Shown here: positions 36,001 through 49,900 of the stretch, piece by piece
How the letters are laid out: the number at the start of each line of letters is the position of its first letter
How positions within the stretch are numbered: the first letter of the stretch is position 1
Origin: Isoetes taiwanensis
Lineage: Eukaryota; Streptophyta; Lycopodiopsida; Isoetales; Isoetaceae
Direction: 5' to 3'
DNA length: 64,000 bases
Assembly: GCA_021234155.1 (NCBI GenBank)
Contig: JAJEKV010000008.1
Span: forward strand, 7,094,445 to 7,158,444
Translations under genes and position numbers: made by a program
The notes under the pieces: generated by a model
What the model was told of the DNA's origin: nothing
Databases searched by the model: none
Seen by the model: only the letters and a program-made list of their open reading frames with translations

Positions 36001-38321
36001 AGCAAATGCAGCAAAGATGATAAATATTTTGGATACAACATCCCTGCGAAGATAAAAAATTCCTTATTGTCAGATTTCAAATGAGAGATTGAACCGAATA
36101 TGTCCAAAGTAAATGTAGCATGCTTGAATGGTTGTTGACCTGCATTAGAATGACATTCTGAGACAGAGAATTCTGAAACAGAGAATCAAATCTTAGAGAA
36201 GGAAAGGAAGCAGAAAAGAAGCAATCACAAACGCAGAACCCAGAAATCATGAAGTGGCTAAAATGCAATAAGAAATAAGAGATGACAACTTCATAGCATG
36301 CATGATTTGAAGTCCCTGCCGTCTTAAAGATAAGCATGTAAACCATATGATTGAGCATAATCAAAACACAGACCAGGATTACAATTACTAATAAACATAC
36401 TATGCTTGTCTGCAATAAAAAAAGGCCAGTCTTAGATTTAATAAACTCCTTCTCAACTGAGTTTATTTAAGATTGACCGGCTAACCTGTAATTAACAGTG
36501 TAAATTAACCTATGTTAAGTTGATTACCTGCTATGGCTGACGTGGGAAGCAAAGCAAAAGATGAACTTCAATGCCAGTGAGAAAAATTTAAAAATAGATG
36601 TTTATCTTCAAAACATGTAACAATCACCAGATTATATAGAACCCCACTAAGAGGCATCTGCAGAAATCATTTTACCTATCCAGAAAGGGCTGCAATTCCA
36701 TGAAGCTCCAGCCTATTGGTATATGGACTCTTAACACTGCAAGCAGACCACAAAGGTAGCTTAGGAGCACACTTTAAAATGCCAAAATTATAATAGAAGA
36801 GAAAAGACATTGGAAAACTACCTTCCGCCTAGCTTAAACTGCAAAAATATTGAAGCGGCCAGAACAGCTTCGTTTCTTGAACATAGAAAGAGAAAAGAAC
36901 TCTGCTACTGCCTGGGATTCACCATTTTGAAGCCCTGCAAAAGAATCGAAAACCTGAAAGGTGGAGGCGAAGCACTGCAAACATAACTTGGGTTTGCAGC
37001 AAATGTCAAATGAGGAAAACGAAGATCTTTTTGTGTGAATATTGTGAAAAACTTGCAATTGCATTTGGAAAGTTAGCACCTCTCCTAGTACAACTATCAG
37101 AGCAACATGATCTGGTCTGGAATCTGAGCTCATTATTTGGAGAACGGGCATGATTCTGCCACAAAAATTGCATAAAAATTTGATCTTACTATTGTTGGAG
37201 AAGTCATCAGACTTGACAGAATCTCATCCTTCAAGAGTCATAATACAAACATAATGCAATCTCATCCTTATTGGGATTACATAACGCAAATTACAGACCA
37301 ACACAGAGAAGGAAATCTGACAAATAAGTTAATAAATCATGTGGTCTAAGCATAGGAATCCGATAAGGGAGAATGGGAGAGCCCAGGATGAAATGCTTTA
37401 CTATAATTGAACAAAAAAGAAGCTGAAAAAACTGTATTGAGGGAAGCCCCCTTACAAAAAGTACCTGCAAAAATCTTCAGAAATGGACTGCCATTCTTCA
37501 AGCAGGTGAGAACATGCCTCTGGCTCTGCAAAATGCCGTCAAATCCTCTAAAAATACTCAAAATGCTGCGGAAATCCTCTTCAAAATCTGCAAAAATCCT
37601 CTGCTAGCAAAGGACATGCACGCGGCTCAAACTCCTGTGGCCTGAAGCCTGAAGAAAAAAAGAAAGCAGTTAAGAGAAAAAAGACTGACTGATGGGAATC
37701 CAAAAGCAAACATGGATGTAAGATGGAAAATACGGTACCTTAAGCAAACTCCTACTATTGTAGTGACTGCTCTGCTTCAACGCCTGCAGATATAAAACAC
37801 AAACACGATTTAAGTAAACGATTTCTTCTGCTGTAAGCCCCTTGTTTGTAGAGCTTAGTGAGATCCATAATGAATAGGAATACTACTGCAGAGCAATATT
37901 ACACACTTCCTCTGCTTCAATGACTGCAAATGCACAGACTGCTTCCGTGGAAGCTTCAAAATCCACTTAAAGAACTCTCAAAATGCTTCAAATCTGCTTC
38001 AAAATGCTGATTGAAGAGGAATCTCAAAATCCAAAATCCGTTTGCTTGCTTGCTGCCGCTTTCTTGCTGGCTCTGCCTTTCCTAAAAACCCTAAACCCAT
38101 CCCTGATCAAATCGGCATGCGTTCATCATAGTGAGCAGGCTGCCGTTTCGGAGAGGAATAGGGGCTCGGAAAAAAAAACAAACGGCTAGGAAAAAAGAGG
38201 CGAGAAATAGGCCGGAAAATAAACAAAGGTTCCAAAAATCACGCTTTTGGCCCAAAAATCACGCCGGAAAAATGCGGACACCGGCGAGCCCATGATGGCA
38301 AAAACATTTTAAATAAGTAGA
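33032..38321 (-). mobile_element. Helitron H2 of array, 5290 bp
   Basis: 5' TCTACTTATTT at 38321 and 3' CTAG at 33032 (minus sense), abutting H1 and H3 directly. The 3' hairpin is distorted here compared with the other copies, again at CCGG/CTG-type positions. It is nearly identical to H4 over its whole length. The interior is non-coding as far as I can see. It holds a degenerate internal duplication of about 120 bp near 35450-35660. Frames such as 35095-35367 recur in H4 but resemble no known protein. Confidence 0.92.
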
Positions 38322-41300
38322 CTAGTAAACGTGTGCCCGGCGTTGCCGGGCTAATGTCCTGGCATGTAAGAATCACTCTAAAATTAATCACTTCCAACAT
38401 CAAAATGTTGATATTACTGCAACTCCTGATTCCTCTTGTCCCTAGCATCACTATACGGTACCGATTTCCAGCAAAGCAGATGCAGCCAACCAATTTCTGG
38501 GCCTGTGTATCTTATTTCTAATCTTGTTTGTCAGCAAAACTGCAGATAAGATTTTTTACAACTTATCTTGAGTTTTGCTTGGGAAGAAGCAAGCAACCAC
38601 TGATAGTACTGCAAGGAAACTGGAATAAACAATCGATCCTCCATGTATGTTGTATCTTGAAGGTCCAAGAACAAAGCATGTCACTTTTTCATAGGTATGG
38701 ATATCAAGCTCTCTTGCAAAATGAAAGCCAGACAAAACAGAAGCCAGATACAGAGAAAGAACATTTATACCTGTAAATATCAATGGCCCCTGCCTAATGG
38801 CTTTCTGCAGAGTCAAATATCATTTACATGGCCTATCTAAGCTTCCCGCTTTCCAAAGATTTGAGCACCAACGAATTTGGGGGCCCTCATATAGAATCCA
38901 CCCCTGCACAACACGAAAAAAAGAATGACATGAAAAGAATGACATGTAACAACTGGGTTGGGCTAGGGAAAACATGAAACATATCAACAAACGGACCTTA
39001 CATGTTTCAGAAAATGCGAGGGGCCACGCCTCTGTTTGTGAATGATCCCTCCCTTGAAAATCAAGATACAAAAATCTACCAAACTTTTTAAGTAAGTAGA
39101 AATTAGATGGTGAACATTTTAGCAGCTTGAGGCAGAAAACGATTATGGGTACCAAGTTTTCAGCTGTGAAATTGAAATGCAGGTGCTTTAAAAGTGGGAA
39201 TTCTGCATAGTGAAAGGAGGCAGCCAGTAAAGCCAAAATATGCAGCGAAATTATGCAAAATGTGCTCTATAACCAACTCGTATGTCAAATAAACACCCAC
39301 TTGCTAATGATAATGGGAATCCCGAGATGGGGTGGAATTTTCTGTATTTACTTCAATTTCTAAGATGCTTTGGATCTGCATGCAAATTCTAATCCTAGGA
39401 AAATGATTAACAGTAGATGGAGCTCTACAATTAACACGGATGTCAAATAAAAGCCTGCTACTGATAATTAGAAATTCCGAAGGAGAAATTCCCCTTACTG
39501 TAGCAGAATCATCAATTGACATCAAAGCAAGCCCATTCCTATTTTAGAAAATGAAGGGACAAATTGAAGGGACATCTGCCAGTTAATAGAAATGAGAACA
39601 AAGTGAATGCAAACATGTCCTTGAAACAAAAACACGGAGTACAACAACATTTTTGAAAGATAATGTCTTGCAGCTCATACTTTAAGATTTGGAAGCTTAT
39701 GTTCAAATGGAACTTCCTTAATTTAGACGCATGTGCATCACTACAAAACCGCCGAGATTTGGATTTTAAGCATGGATATCTAAAGCAAATGGACCCATGC
39801 ATCTGGAATGTTGTAAGAGCTTATGCTAGACATGTTAAGCTTCTGTATTATCAGCTTTCACTCTTATAGTTTTGAAAAGCACCCAACCTTAAGCTAAATT
39901 AAAAATTCTCTGTCAAACGTTTCGCATATAGTCTGACATGCTATGAACAGGCGGATGCATCGTTCCTAAGGACTCTGTTCTTGCCTCAAAGTTCGCTGCT
40001 TACAGGTTGATGGTTCAAAAATTAAAGCACAAAAATAATATCTCGGGTTCCTTTTGAGCTGATTAATCTGAATATAGAATGTAGTCAGCGCCTGAATAAA
40101 AAAAAGAAACTGAAGGTAATATGTGGTGCTAAGGAAGAAGCAAGAATGTTTATCTCAGATATTATTTCATATCTTGTTTCACTTTTTCTGTTTAACCTAA
40201 CAGAGCATGCATCTAAAAACATACATTTGCAAACACCCCCTAAATACATCTGCAAATACATCTTGCATTGTGATCTAAAATATACCTGAGGCAATTCTGT
40301 TATACTTGTTTGGGAGAAATAGATCTATTGCAGCAAAATAATGCAAAACTTCAGGGCTCCTGCAGAAAATACGAATCATCAAGAACTACATCTGAGCATT
40401 GCCAGATCAAACTTGAGTATGGTCAATTCCAGTTACCTTATGTATAAGCATTTGGACCATTCACCAAATCTCCTGTTAGATCATTCACCAAGTCTCAAGT
40501 TAGTCTGCACCAAAGAAAGAAATATATGCAATACATCAGATGTAGTAGCTACATCAATATAATACATCAAATGTAGTAGCTACATCAGTGGCTGAGAAGG
40601 ATAATTATTAATGCTTACAGGGAAAAAGCAAAAGCCTAGCACGCTGTCTATGTACCATCTTAAACACAGAGAGCAACGATGATATCATTCTTTGAGGACT
40701 GAACATAGTGGCTTCGCTACTGAAGACCTAAACATAAATGATGAACCTCAGCTAAAAAAGGAACTGCAAGTAATTTCTTATCTGTTACCTGATGCCGGAG
40801 CTCCATGAGACCTCTAGAATTTAATTTGCTTGCGCCTATGGCCTGAATGAAATATGGAAGGCAGAGGAGGAGGAGAATCGTCATCCAGCTTGAGAACCAC
40901 CTCTACATACTTGAATGAAGACGTATAGCAAGCAAATCAAATTGAGAGATTTGGTAGTTTTTGGAAGATCAATATAAAATATTGCTTTTCCAACAAATTT
41001 GATTTCAATGCAATTTCACATTGCAATGCCAAGCCAAGCCTAAATGCAGATTCAATAACCTTGGCATTCAGGACTGGTAGGCCTCCTTATTGAAAAGTAT
41101 TGCCAGACAGGGATACAACATGGGCATTGGTCCGTCCTCATACAGATGACAAACATGAACATTGATTCGTCTCCCCATACTGAAAAATGCAGGAACAGAA
41201 CATTTACTTGAATTAGATCAACTTCAAGTCTAAAGATTTCTAAAACATCTATGCTTCCCGCTTATATAACATAAATCGAAAATGAAGAAAGGAGGAGTTA

Positions 41301-41656
41301 GGGTTCTACCGCTCACGGCAATTCGATCTCAAAGGACTCAAAGACAATTGCTCAAGCGGAGCCGGATGGAAAAAAGAACTGCTTGTAGCATCGAAACAAC
41401 TCGGCCTAAAAACCTTGTTATCTAAAGAATATCGGGAGGGAGGAGCACGTTCCTCCCGTTCCGCCGCCTTGATCATGGCTAAGCCGTTTAACTCAGAAAA
41501 ATTGCACCCAGTGTAACGGTCGGGGAGAGAAGTTTGCCGATAAACCAATATTTGATCTGAAAACACGTTTCTGGTTTCAAAACTCACGCTGCTCACGCCG
41601 GAAAAAGTGTTACACCGGCGTGAGCCATGATGGCAAAAACATTTTAAATAAGTAGA
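38322..41656 (-). mobile_element. Helitron H3 of array, chimeric, 3335 bp
   Basis: Bounded by CTAG at 38322 and TCTACTTATTT at 41656 (minus sense). From 38322 to about 41272 it matches the 3' part of H5 (46954 to about 49888). From about 41273 to 41656 it matches the 5' terminal 385 bp of H1 instead (from about 32647). The switch point lies at ATATAACA|TAAATCGAAAATG. It is thus a recombinant with one family's 5' end and another's body. No coding domain was recognised. Confidence 0.93.
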
Positions 41657-44600
41657 CTAGTAAACGTGTGCCCGGCGTTGCCGGGCTAATGTCCTAGCAT
41701 GTACTTTTACTCGGCGTTAATGTCTATAAGTGCAACTTCAACAACAAAATATTTTGTCATTGGTAAGAATGGATATTATTTGCTTTTGTCACTGTAACGA
41801 ATAAGCTTACAGTTCTTTTAGTGTCATTTTGGTGTGGCGAAGGAGGTTTGGTTTAATATTACAGTCAATTTTAATTGGTGAGATTAGGATTTGATTCCTG
41901 AATTACGTGATTATGCTTTGCAAAAATCCAATAGTTTAATTGTGAGCAGGAGCTGGGCTCAGGCAATTCCCGCGTGTTGGGACACAAGGCTGGAGCAAGT
42001 AGCTGGACATTATTGAGAATATAGCGTTGCCGGGCTAATGTTCTGGCATGCGTTTTTACTCGGTCTTTGACGTCCATATGTGCAACTTCAACAACAAATA
42101 TTGGCAAGAATGGACTTTATTTGCTTTTATAATTACTTTTGTTATTGAAATCGTCTAATTATACTATCATCAATGTATTAACAAAAATTGAGCCTGTGTT
42201 ATGCCTTTGATCACCATGTCGCCAAATGCGAGTTGTCAAGAGTTATCATGTCTCCAGTGTTACTTATGTCATACACACTCTTGGTTCATGGTATGATTAG
42301 GAACGAAACTACCACGCTCATGTGCATGGAGTAGCAAGCGTGATAAAAAAAATAGATACAGAAATGTAAAACACAGAATTTTGTTATGGTTCATTGGCGT
42401 ACTTTAGTTCATGATGGAAATCTAAATATGCATCTCCACATGGTGCAACATCACCAAGGGCCTAATCTTGTAATTTTTTTATGCTCCCATGATATCTCCA
42501 CTTCTCCTATAGGTAACATCTTAGTCAAGGTAAAATCATTGATTCGAACTGCGTAAGATGTCTCACGACTATCAAACATGTGAGACAACTCATCTCGAAG
42601 GTAGACTTGTGTACTGGGATTATATACTGCCTCAGGACTCCATGATTTTTCCAACATATTGTGAGTTCTTTTGCTATTTATATGGCAATTCACCAGTTTA
42701 TAGTGTCATTTGTCATCTGCTAAAAGAGATAAACAATTGGAGGTTATTTAAAGCACTATATTACCCAATAAGTAGATACATGTACTCCATCCTCCACCTA
42801 CCTCTCTCAAAGCACACCTGCGCAACAACATTCCCTTGAGAAGTCGTCGTTTAGTTGGATGTAGTGCTCTAGACAACCTCGTTGGTGCAAAATATTTCTT
42901 TGACCTTTGCAATGAGCTCCTCAATTTCCACGTCCACTACCCCATGCACATAAGCATGGTATTTTCGTTCCCAATGACACCATAACTCAAAAAATGTGTG
43001 CAAAGCCTTATTATGCGCATAAAGGCTTGTGGCCTTCCAAATAAGATTGATTTAATTTGTATCCTTTACGACTCCTATGGCGTTCATGCCAAAGTAGTTT
43101 TATTTCTCTATGTACGGTTCAAATGTCATTAGACTTTGCAAATACTCAAAATGTTGGAACATCTTAATTCTATTTAGAAAATGCGACTTGACACTTCCAA
43201 TTTAGGTAGATTAGCTAATTCTATTCAAAACTTGCAAGTTGCAAGCAATTTTCCTTAATATATAGACAACACCTTGCAAGTAGTTTTCTTTAATATATAA
43301 ACATGCATCGATCAGGCGATGTAGAATAAGATAAAAGCAACTTGGGAGCTATTTACCGTGTTCTTTCAAAGGACAATATGGGAATGTAAAACATCCAATC
43401 CAAGCCCAAAAATCATGAATCACAATCAAAGCAGATGCCCTGAAATGTTTATCCAAAATTTATGTCTGCAGGACCTACTCAAAATGAAATGCCTTTGCTA
43501 ATTTAATTATCCCATGTCTTGTTTTTTTTTTAAGTTCCACTATATTTATATTCACTATACAACACCAGATAATGCAACAGATAATGCAACAGCTTGAAGT
43601 TAAGATCCTACTTGCGTATTGAAAGTGCGGGAAGCTCTTGATGTTTTGCAAAAATAGATCACAAATTGCAAGCATTATTGTTCTATAATAGGTACTCGCA
43701 TAAAGATTCCTTTATCCTCATAAGTGGAAGTTCAACATTGATGCATGCCCATGTATCCTATGCACAAAACAACCAATTAGAAGCTCATATATTCCTGTGC
43801 ATGTGGGCGTGATTCTTCCTATACAACCAACAAAACTAAGGGCTTGTTCTTCGAATATGATCAAACCTATGAACTGCAATTGTACGAAGGTACATAAAGA
43901 AAAGAAGCTTGAAACAATGAAATATAAAGAAGTATCTTGTTTCTTGATCTGAAAACTATATTCTCTTAGCAATCTGAAAATTCTGGACAAAGGGGTTGCA
44001 GTAGCAGGCGTACCACAAACAGAAGCAGCAGGACCTTAAGTTGTCCAAGATGTTATCTCTGGTGTACCAGGTGGATAGTGTTACAAAGGAAGCAGAGATA
44101 TTTCAGCCTCTTGAAAACCGAGCTGTATATCTATTCCGTGTACTTGAATAGAGAATATGATGTAAAATGTATCTAGTTACAAAGCAACAGGCAGATATTA
44201 TTACGAAGGAAGCGGAGACATTTGAGCCTCTTGAAAACGGAGGTGCATATCTTACTTGAACAGGCAGAATATGATGTAAAGTGTATCTGCATTTATAAAG
44301 CACTAAGATTGTGGAGTCTTGGAGATTTTTATGTCAATACAACGATGATGTCACTTGTTTAAAGTATATATTCATGTACAGAGCCGTTGCATATATTTTC
44401 CTGATTTGGGCCATGTCGTCAGCAAGTTTGCCCATTGCGACCTTTACAAAGACATAAATTCTCTTGCAAGAAAGGAATTACCTGAAACCTTGCCGAATGA
44501 CAGATTGCAGCACAGGAAGGGTCATGAATTTGTTGATAAAATATCCTGTTGATAAAAACTTATGTTAAGCATATGCAAGGAACATAAATGAAGATGAGGG

Positions 44601-46953
44601 AGAGAATAAGCTTGACAAAAGCAAATGCAGCAAAGATGATAAATATTTTGGATAAAACATCCCTGCGAAAAAAAAAAATTCCTTGTTGTCAGATTTCAAA
44701 TGAGAGATTGAACCGAATATGTTTTCAAAGTAAATGTAGCATGCTTGAATGGTTGTTGACCTGCATTAGAATGATATTCTGAAACAGAGAATTCTGAAAC
44801 AAAGAATCAAATCTTAGAGAAGGAAACGAAGCAGAAAAGAAGCAATCACAAATGCAGAACTCAGAAATCATGAAGTGGCTAAAATGCAATAAGAAATAAG
44901 AGATGACAACTTCATAGCATGCATGATTTGAAGTCCCTGCCGTCTTAAAGATAAGCAAGATGTAAACCATATGATTGAGCATAATCAAAACACAGACCAG
45001 AATTACAATCACTAATAAACATACTATGCTTGTCTGCAATAAAAAAAAGGCCAGTCTTAGATTTAATAAACTCTTTCTCAACTGGGTTTATTTAAGATTG
45101 ACCGGCTAACCTGTAATTTACAGCGTAAATTAACCTATGTTAAGTTGATTACCTGCTATGGCTGCCGTGGGAAGCAAAGCAAAAGATGAACTTCAATGCC
45201 AGTGAGAAAGATTTAAAAATAGATGTTTATCTTTTATAAATAGGCAAAACATGTAACAATCACCAGATTATATAGAACCCCACTAAGAGGCATCTGCAGA
45301 AATCATTTTACCTATCCAGAAAGGGCTGCAATTCCATGAAGCTCCAGCCTATTGGTATATGGACTCTTAACACTGCAAGCAGACCACAAAGGTAGCTTAG
45401 AAGCACACTTTAAAATGCCAAAATTATAATAGACGAAAAAAGACATTGGAAAACTACCTTCTGCCTAGCTTCAACTGCAAAAATATTGAAGCGGCCAGAA
45501 CAGCTTCGTTTCTTGAACATAGAAAGAGAAAAGAACTCTGCTACTGCCTGGGATTCACCATTTTGAAGCCCTGCAAAAGAATAAACCTGAAAGGTGGAGG
45601 CGAAGCGCTGCAAACATAACTTGGGTTTGCAGCAAATGTCAAATGAGGAAAACGAAGATCTTTTTGTGTGAATATTGTGAAAAACTTGCAATTGCATTTG
45701 GAAAGTTAGCACCTCTCCTAGTACAACTATCAGAGCAACATGATCTGGTCTGGAATCTGAGCTCATTATTTGGAGAACGGGCATGATTCTGCCACAAAAA
45801 TTGCATAAAAATTTGATCTTACTATTGTTGGAGAAGTCATCAGACTTGACAGAATCTCATCCTTCAAGAGTCATAATACAAACATAATGCAATCTCATCC
45901 TTATTGGGATTACATAACGCAAATTACAGACCAACACAGAGAAGGAAATCTGACAAATAAGTTAATAAATCATGTGGTCTAAGCATAGGAATCCGATAAG
46001 GGAGAATGGGAGAGCCCAGGATGAAATGCTTTACTATAATTGAACAAAAAAGAAGCTGAAAAAACTGTATTGAGGGAAGCCCCCTTACAAAAAGTACCTG
46101 CAAAAATCTTCAGAAATGGACTGCCATTCTTCAAGCAGGTGAGAACATGCCTCTGGCTCTGCAAAATGCTGCCGAAATCCTCTAAAAAATACTCAAAATG
46201 CTGCGGAAATCCTCTTCAAAATCTGCAAAATCCTCTGCTAGCAAAGGACATGCACGTGGCTCAAACTCCTGTGGCCTGAAGCCTGAAGAAAAAGAAAGCA
46301 GTTAAGAGAAAAAAGACTGACTGATGGGAATCCAAAAGCAAACATGGATGTAAGATGGAAAATACGGTACCTTAAGCAAACTCCTACTATTGTAGTGACT
46401 GCTCTGCTTCAACGCCTGCAGATATAAAACACAAACACGATTTAAGTAAACGATTTCTTCTGCTGTAAGCCCCTTGTTTGTAGAGCTTAGTGAGATCCAT
46501 AATGAATAGGAATACTACTGCAGAGCAATATTACACACTTCCTCTGCTTCAATGACTGCAAATGCACAGACTGCTTCCGTGGAAGCTTCAAAATCCGCTT
46601 AAAGAACTCTCAAAATGCTTCAAATCTGCTTCAAAATGCTGATTGAAGAGGAATCTCAAAATCCAAAATCCGTTTGCTTGCTTGCTGCCGCTTTCTTGCT
46701 GGCTCTGCCTTTCCTAAAAACCCTAAACCCATCCCTGATCAAATCGGCATGCGTTCATCATAGTGAGCAGGCTGCCGTTTCGGAGAGGAATAGGGGCTCG
46801 GAAAAAAAAACAAACGGCTAGGAAAAAAGAGGCGAGAAATAGGCCGGAAAATAAACAAAGGTTCCAAAAATCACGCTTTTGGCCCAAAAATCACGCCGGA
46901 AAAATGCGGACACCGGCGAGCCCATGATGGCAAAAACATTTTAAATAAGTAGA
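41657..46953 (-). mobile_element. Helitron H4 of array, 5297 bp
   Basis: Near-identical second copy of H2, with clean termini: 3' hairpin AGCCCGGCAACGCCGGGC plus CTAG at 41657 and TCTACTTATTT at 46953 (minus sense). It abuts H3 and H5 with no spacer. No Rep/helicase motif was found. The H2-H3 and H4-H5 pairs repeat the same order, suggesting that a dimer was copied. Confidence 0.95.
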
Positions 46954-49900
46954 CTAGTAAACGTGTGCCCGGCGTTGCCGGGCTAATGTCCTGGCATGTA
47001 AGAATCACTCTAAAATTAATCACTTCCAACATCAAAATGTTGATATTACTGCAACTCCTGATTCCTCTTGTCCCTAGCATCACTATACGGTACCGATTTC
47101 CAGCAAAGCAGATGCAGCCAACCAATTTCTGGGCCTGTGTATCTTATTTCTAATCTTGTTTGTCAGCAAAACTGCAGATAAGATTTTTTTACAACTTATC
47201 TTGGAGTTTTGCTTGGGAAGAAGCAAGCAACCACTGATAGTACTGCAAGGAAACTGGAATAAACAATCGATCCTCCATGTATGTTGTATCTTGAAGGTCC
47301 AAGAACAAAGCATGTCACTTTTTCATAGGTATGGATATCAAGCTCTCTTGCAAAATGAAAGCCAGACAAAACAGAAGCCAGATACAGAGAAAGAATATTT
47401 ATACTTGTAAATATCACGGCCCTGCCTAATGGCTTTCTGCAGAGTCAAATATCATTTACATGGCCTATCTAAGCTTCCGTTTCCAAAGATTTGAGCACCA
47501 ACGAATTTGGGGGCCCTCATATAGAATCCACCCCTGCACAACACGAAAAGAATGACATGAAAAGAATGACATGTAACAACTGGGTTGGGCTAGGGAAAAA
47601 CATGAAACATATCAACAAAACGGACCTTACATGTTTCAGAAAATGCGCAGGGCCACGTCTCTGTTTGTGAATGATCCCTCCCTTGAAAATCAAGATAAAA
47701 AAATCTACCAAACTTTTTAAGTAAGTAGAAATTAGATGGTGAACATTTTAGCAGCTTGAGGCAGAAAACGATTATGGGTACCAAGTTTTCAGCTGTGAAA
47801 TTGAAATGCAGGTGCTTTAAAAGTGGGAATTCTGCATAGTGAAAGGAGGCTGCCAGTAAAGCCAAAATATGCAGCGAAATTATGCAAAATGTGCTCTATA
47901 ACCAACTCGTATGTCAAATAAACACCCACTTGCTAATGATAATGGGAATCCCGAGATGGGGTGGAATTTTCTGTATTTACTTCAATTTCTAAGATGCTTT
48001 GGATCTGCATGCAAATTCTAATCCTGGGAAAATGATTAACAGTAGATGGAGCTCTACAATTAACACGGATGTCAAATAAAAGCCTGCTACTAATAATTAG
48101 AAATTCCGAAGGAGAAATTCCCCTTACTGTAGCAGAATCATCAATTGACATCAAAGCAAGCCCATTCCTATTTTAGAAAATGAAGGGACATCTGCCAGTT
48201 AATAGAAATGAGAACAAAGTGAATGCAAACATGTCCTTGAAACAAAAACACGGAGTACAACAACATTTTTGAAAGATAATGTCTTGCAGCTCATACTTTA
48301 AGATTTGGAAGCGATGTTCAAATGGAACTTCCTTAATTTAGACGCATGTGCATCACTACAAAACCGTCGAGATTTGGATTTTAAGCATGGATATCTAAAG
48401 CAAATGGACCCATGCATCTGGAATGTTGTAAGAGCTTATGCTAGACATGGTTAAGCTTCTGTATTATCAGCTTTCACTCTTATAGTTTGCGAAAAAGCAC
48501 CCAACCTTAAGCTAAATTAAAAAATTCTCTGTCAAACGTTTCGGCATATAGTCTGACATGCTATGAACAGCGGATGCATCGTTCCTAAGGACTCTGTTCT
48601 TGCCTCAAAGTTCGCTGCTTACAGGTTGGATGGTTCAAAAAATTAAAGCACAAAATAATATCTCGGTTCCTTTTGAGCTGATTAATCTGAATATAGAATG
48701 TAGTCAACGTCTGAATAAAAATAAAGAAACTGAAGGTAATATGTGGTGCTAAGGAAGAAGTAAGAATGTTTATCTCAGATATTATTTCATATCTTGTTTC
48801 ACTTTTCTGTTTAACCTAACAGAGCATGCATCTAAAAACATACATTTGCAAACACCCCTAAATACATCTGCAAATACATCTTGCATTGTGATCTAAAATA
48901 TACCTGAGGCAATTCTGTTATACTTGTTTGGGGAGAAATAGATCTATTGCAGCAAAATAATGCAAAACTTCAGGGCTCCTGCAGAAAATACGAATCATCA
49001 AGAACTACATCTGAGCATTGCCAGATCAAACTTGGAGTATGGTCAATTCCAGTTACCTTATGTATAAGCATTTGGACCATTCACCAAATCTCCTGTTAGA
49101 TCATTCACCAAGTCTCAAGTTAGTCTGCACCAAAGAAAGAAATATATGCAATACATCAGATGTAGTAGCTACATCAATATAATACATCAAATGTAGTAGC
49201 TACATCAGTGGCTGAGAAGGATAATTATTAATGCTTACAGGGAAAGCAAAAGCCTAGTACGTTGTCTATGTACCATCTTAAACACAGAGAGCAACGCATG
49301 ATATCATTCTTTGAGGACTGAACATAGTGGCTTCGCTACTGAAGACCTAAACATAAATGATGAACCGAAGCTAAAAAGGAACTGCAAGTAATTTCTTATC
49401 TGTTACCTGATGCCGGAGCTCCATGAGACCTCTAGAATTTAATTTGCTTGCGCCTATGGCCTTGAATGAAATATGGAAGGCAGAGGAGGAGGAGAATCGT
49501 CATCCAGCTTGAGAACCACCTCTACATACTTGAATGAAGACGTATAGCAAGCAAATCAAATTGAGAGATTTGGTAGCTTTTTGGAAGATCAATATAAAAA
49601 TATTGCTTTCCAACAAATTTGGATTTCAATGCAATTTCACATTGCAATGCCAAGCCAAGCCTAAATGCAGATTCAATAACCTTGGCATTCAGGACTGGTA
49701 GGCCTCCAGCATACAGCACACAGACAGGACAAACATGGGCATTGGTCCGTCCTCATACAGACAGGACAAACATGAACATTGATTCGTCCCCATACTGGAA
49801 AATGCAGGAACAGAAGACATTTACTTGAATTAGGATCAATCAAGTCTAAAGATTTCTAAAACATCTATGCTTCCTGCTTATATAACACAGAAATTTATGC

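Noticed and set aside
38080-38105. Telomeric repeat tract in Helitrons H2/H4
   Set aside because: Only one CCCTAAA unit is present (AAAACCCTAAACCC), with no array.
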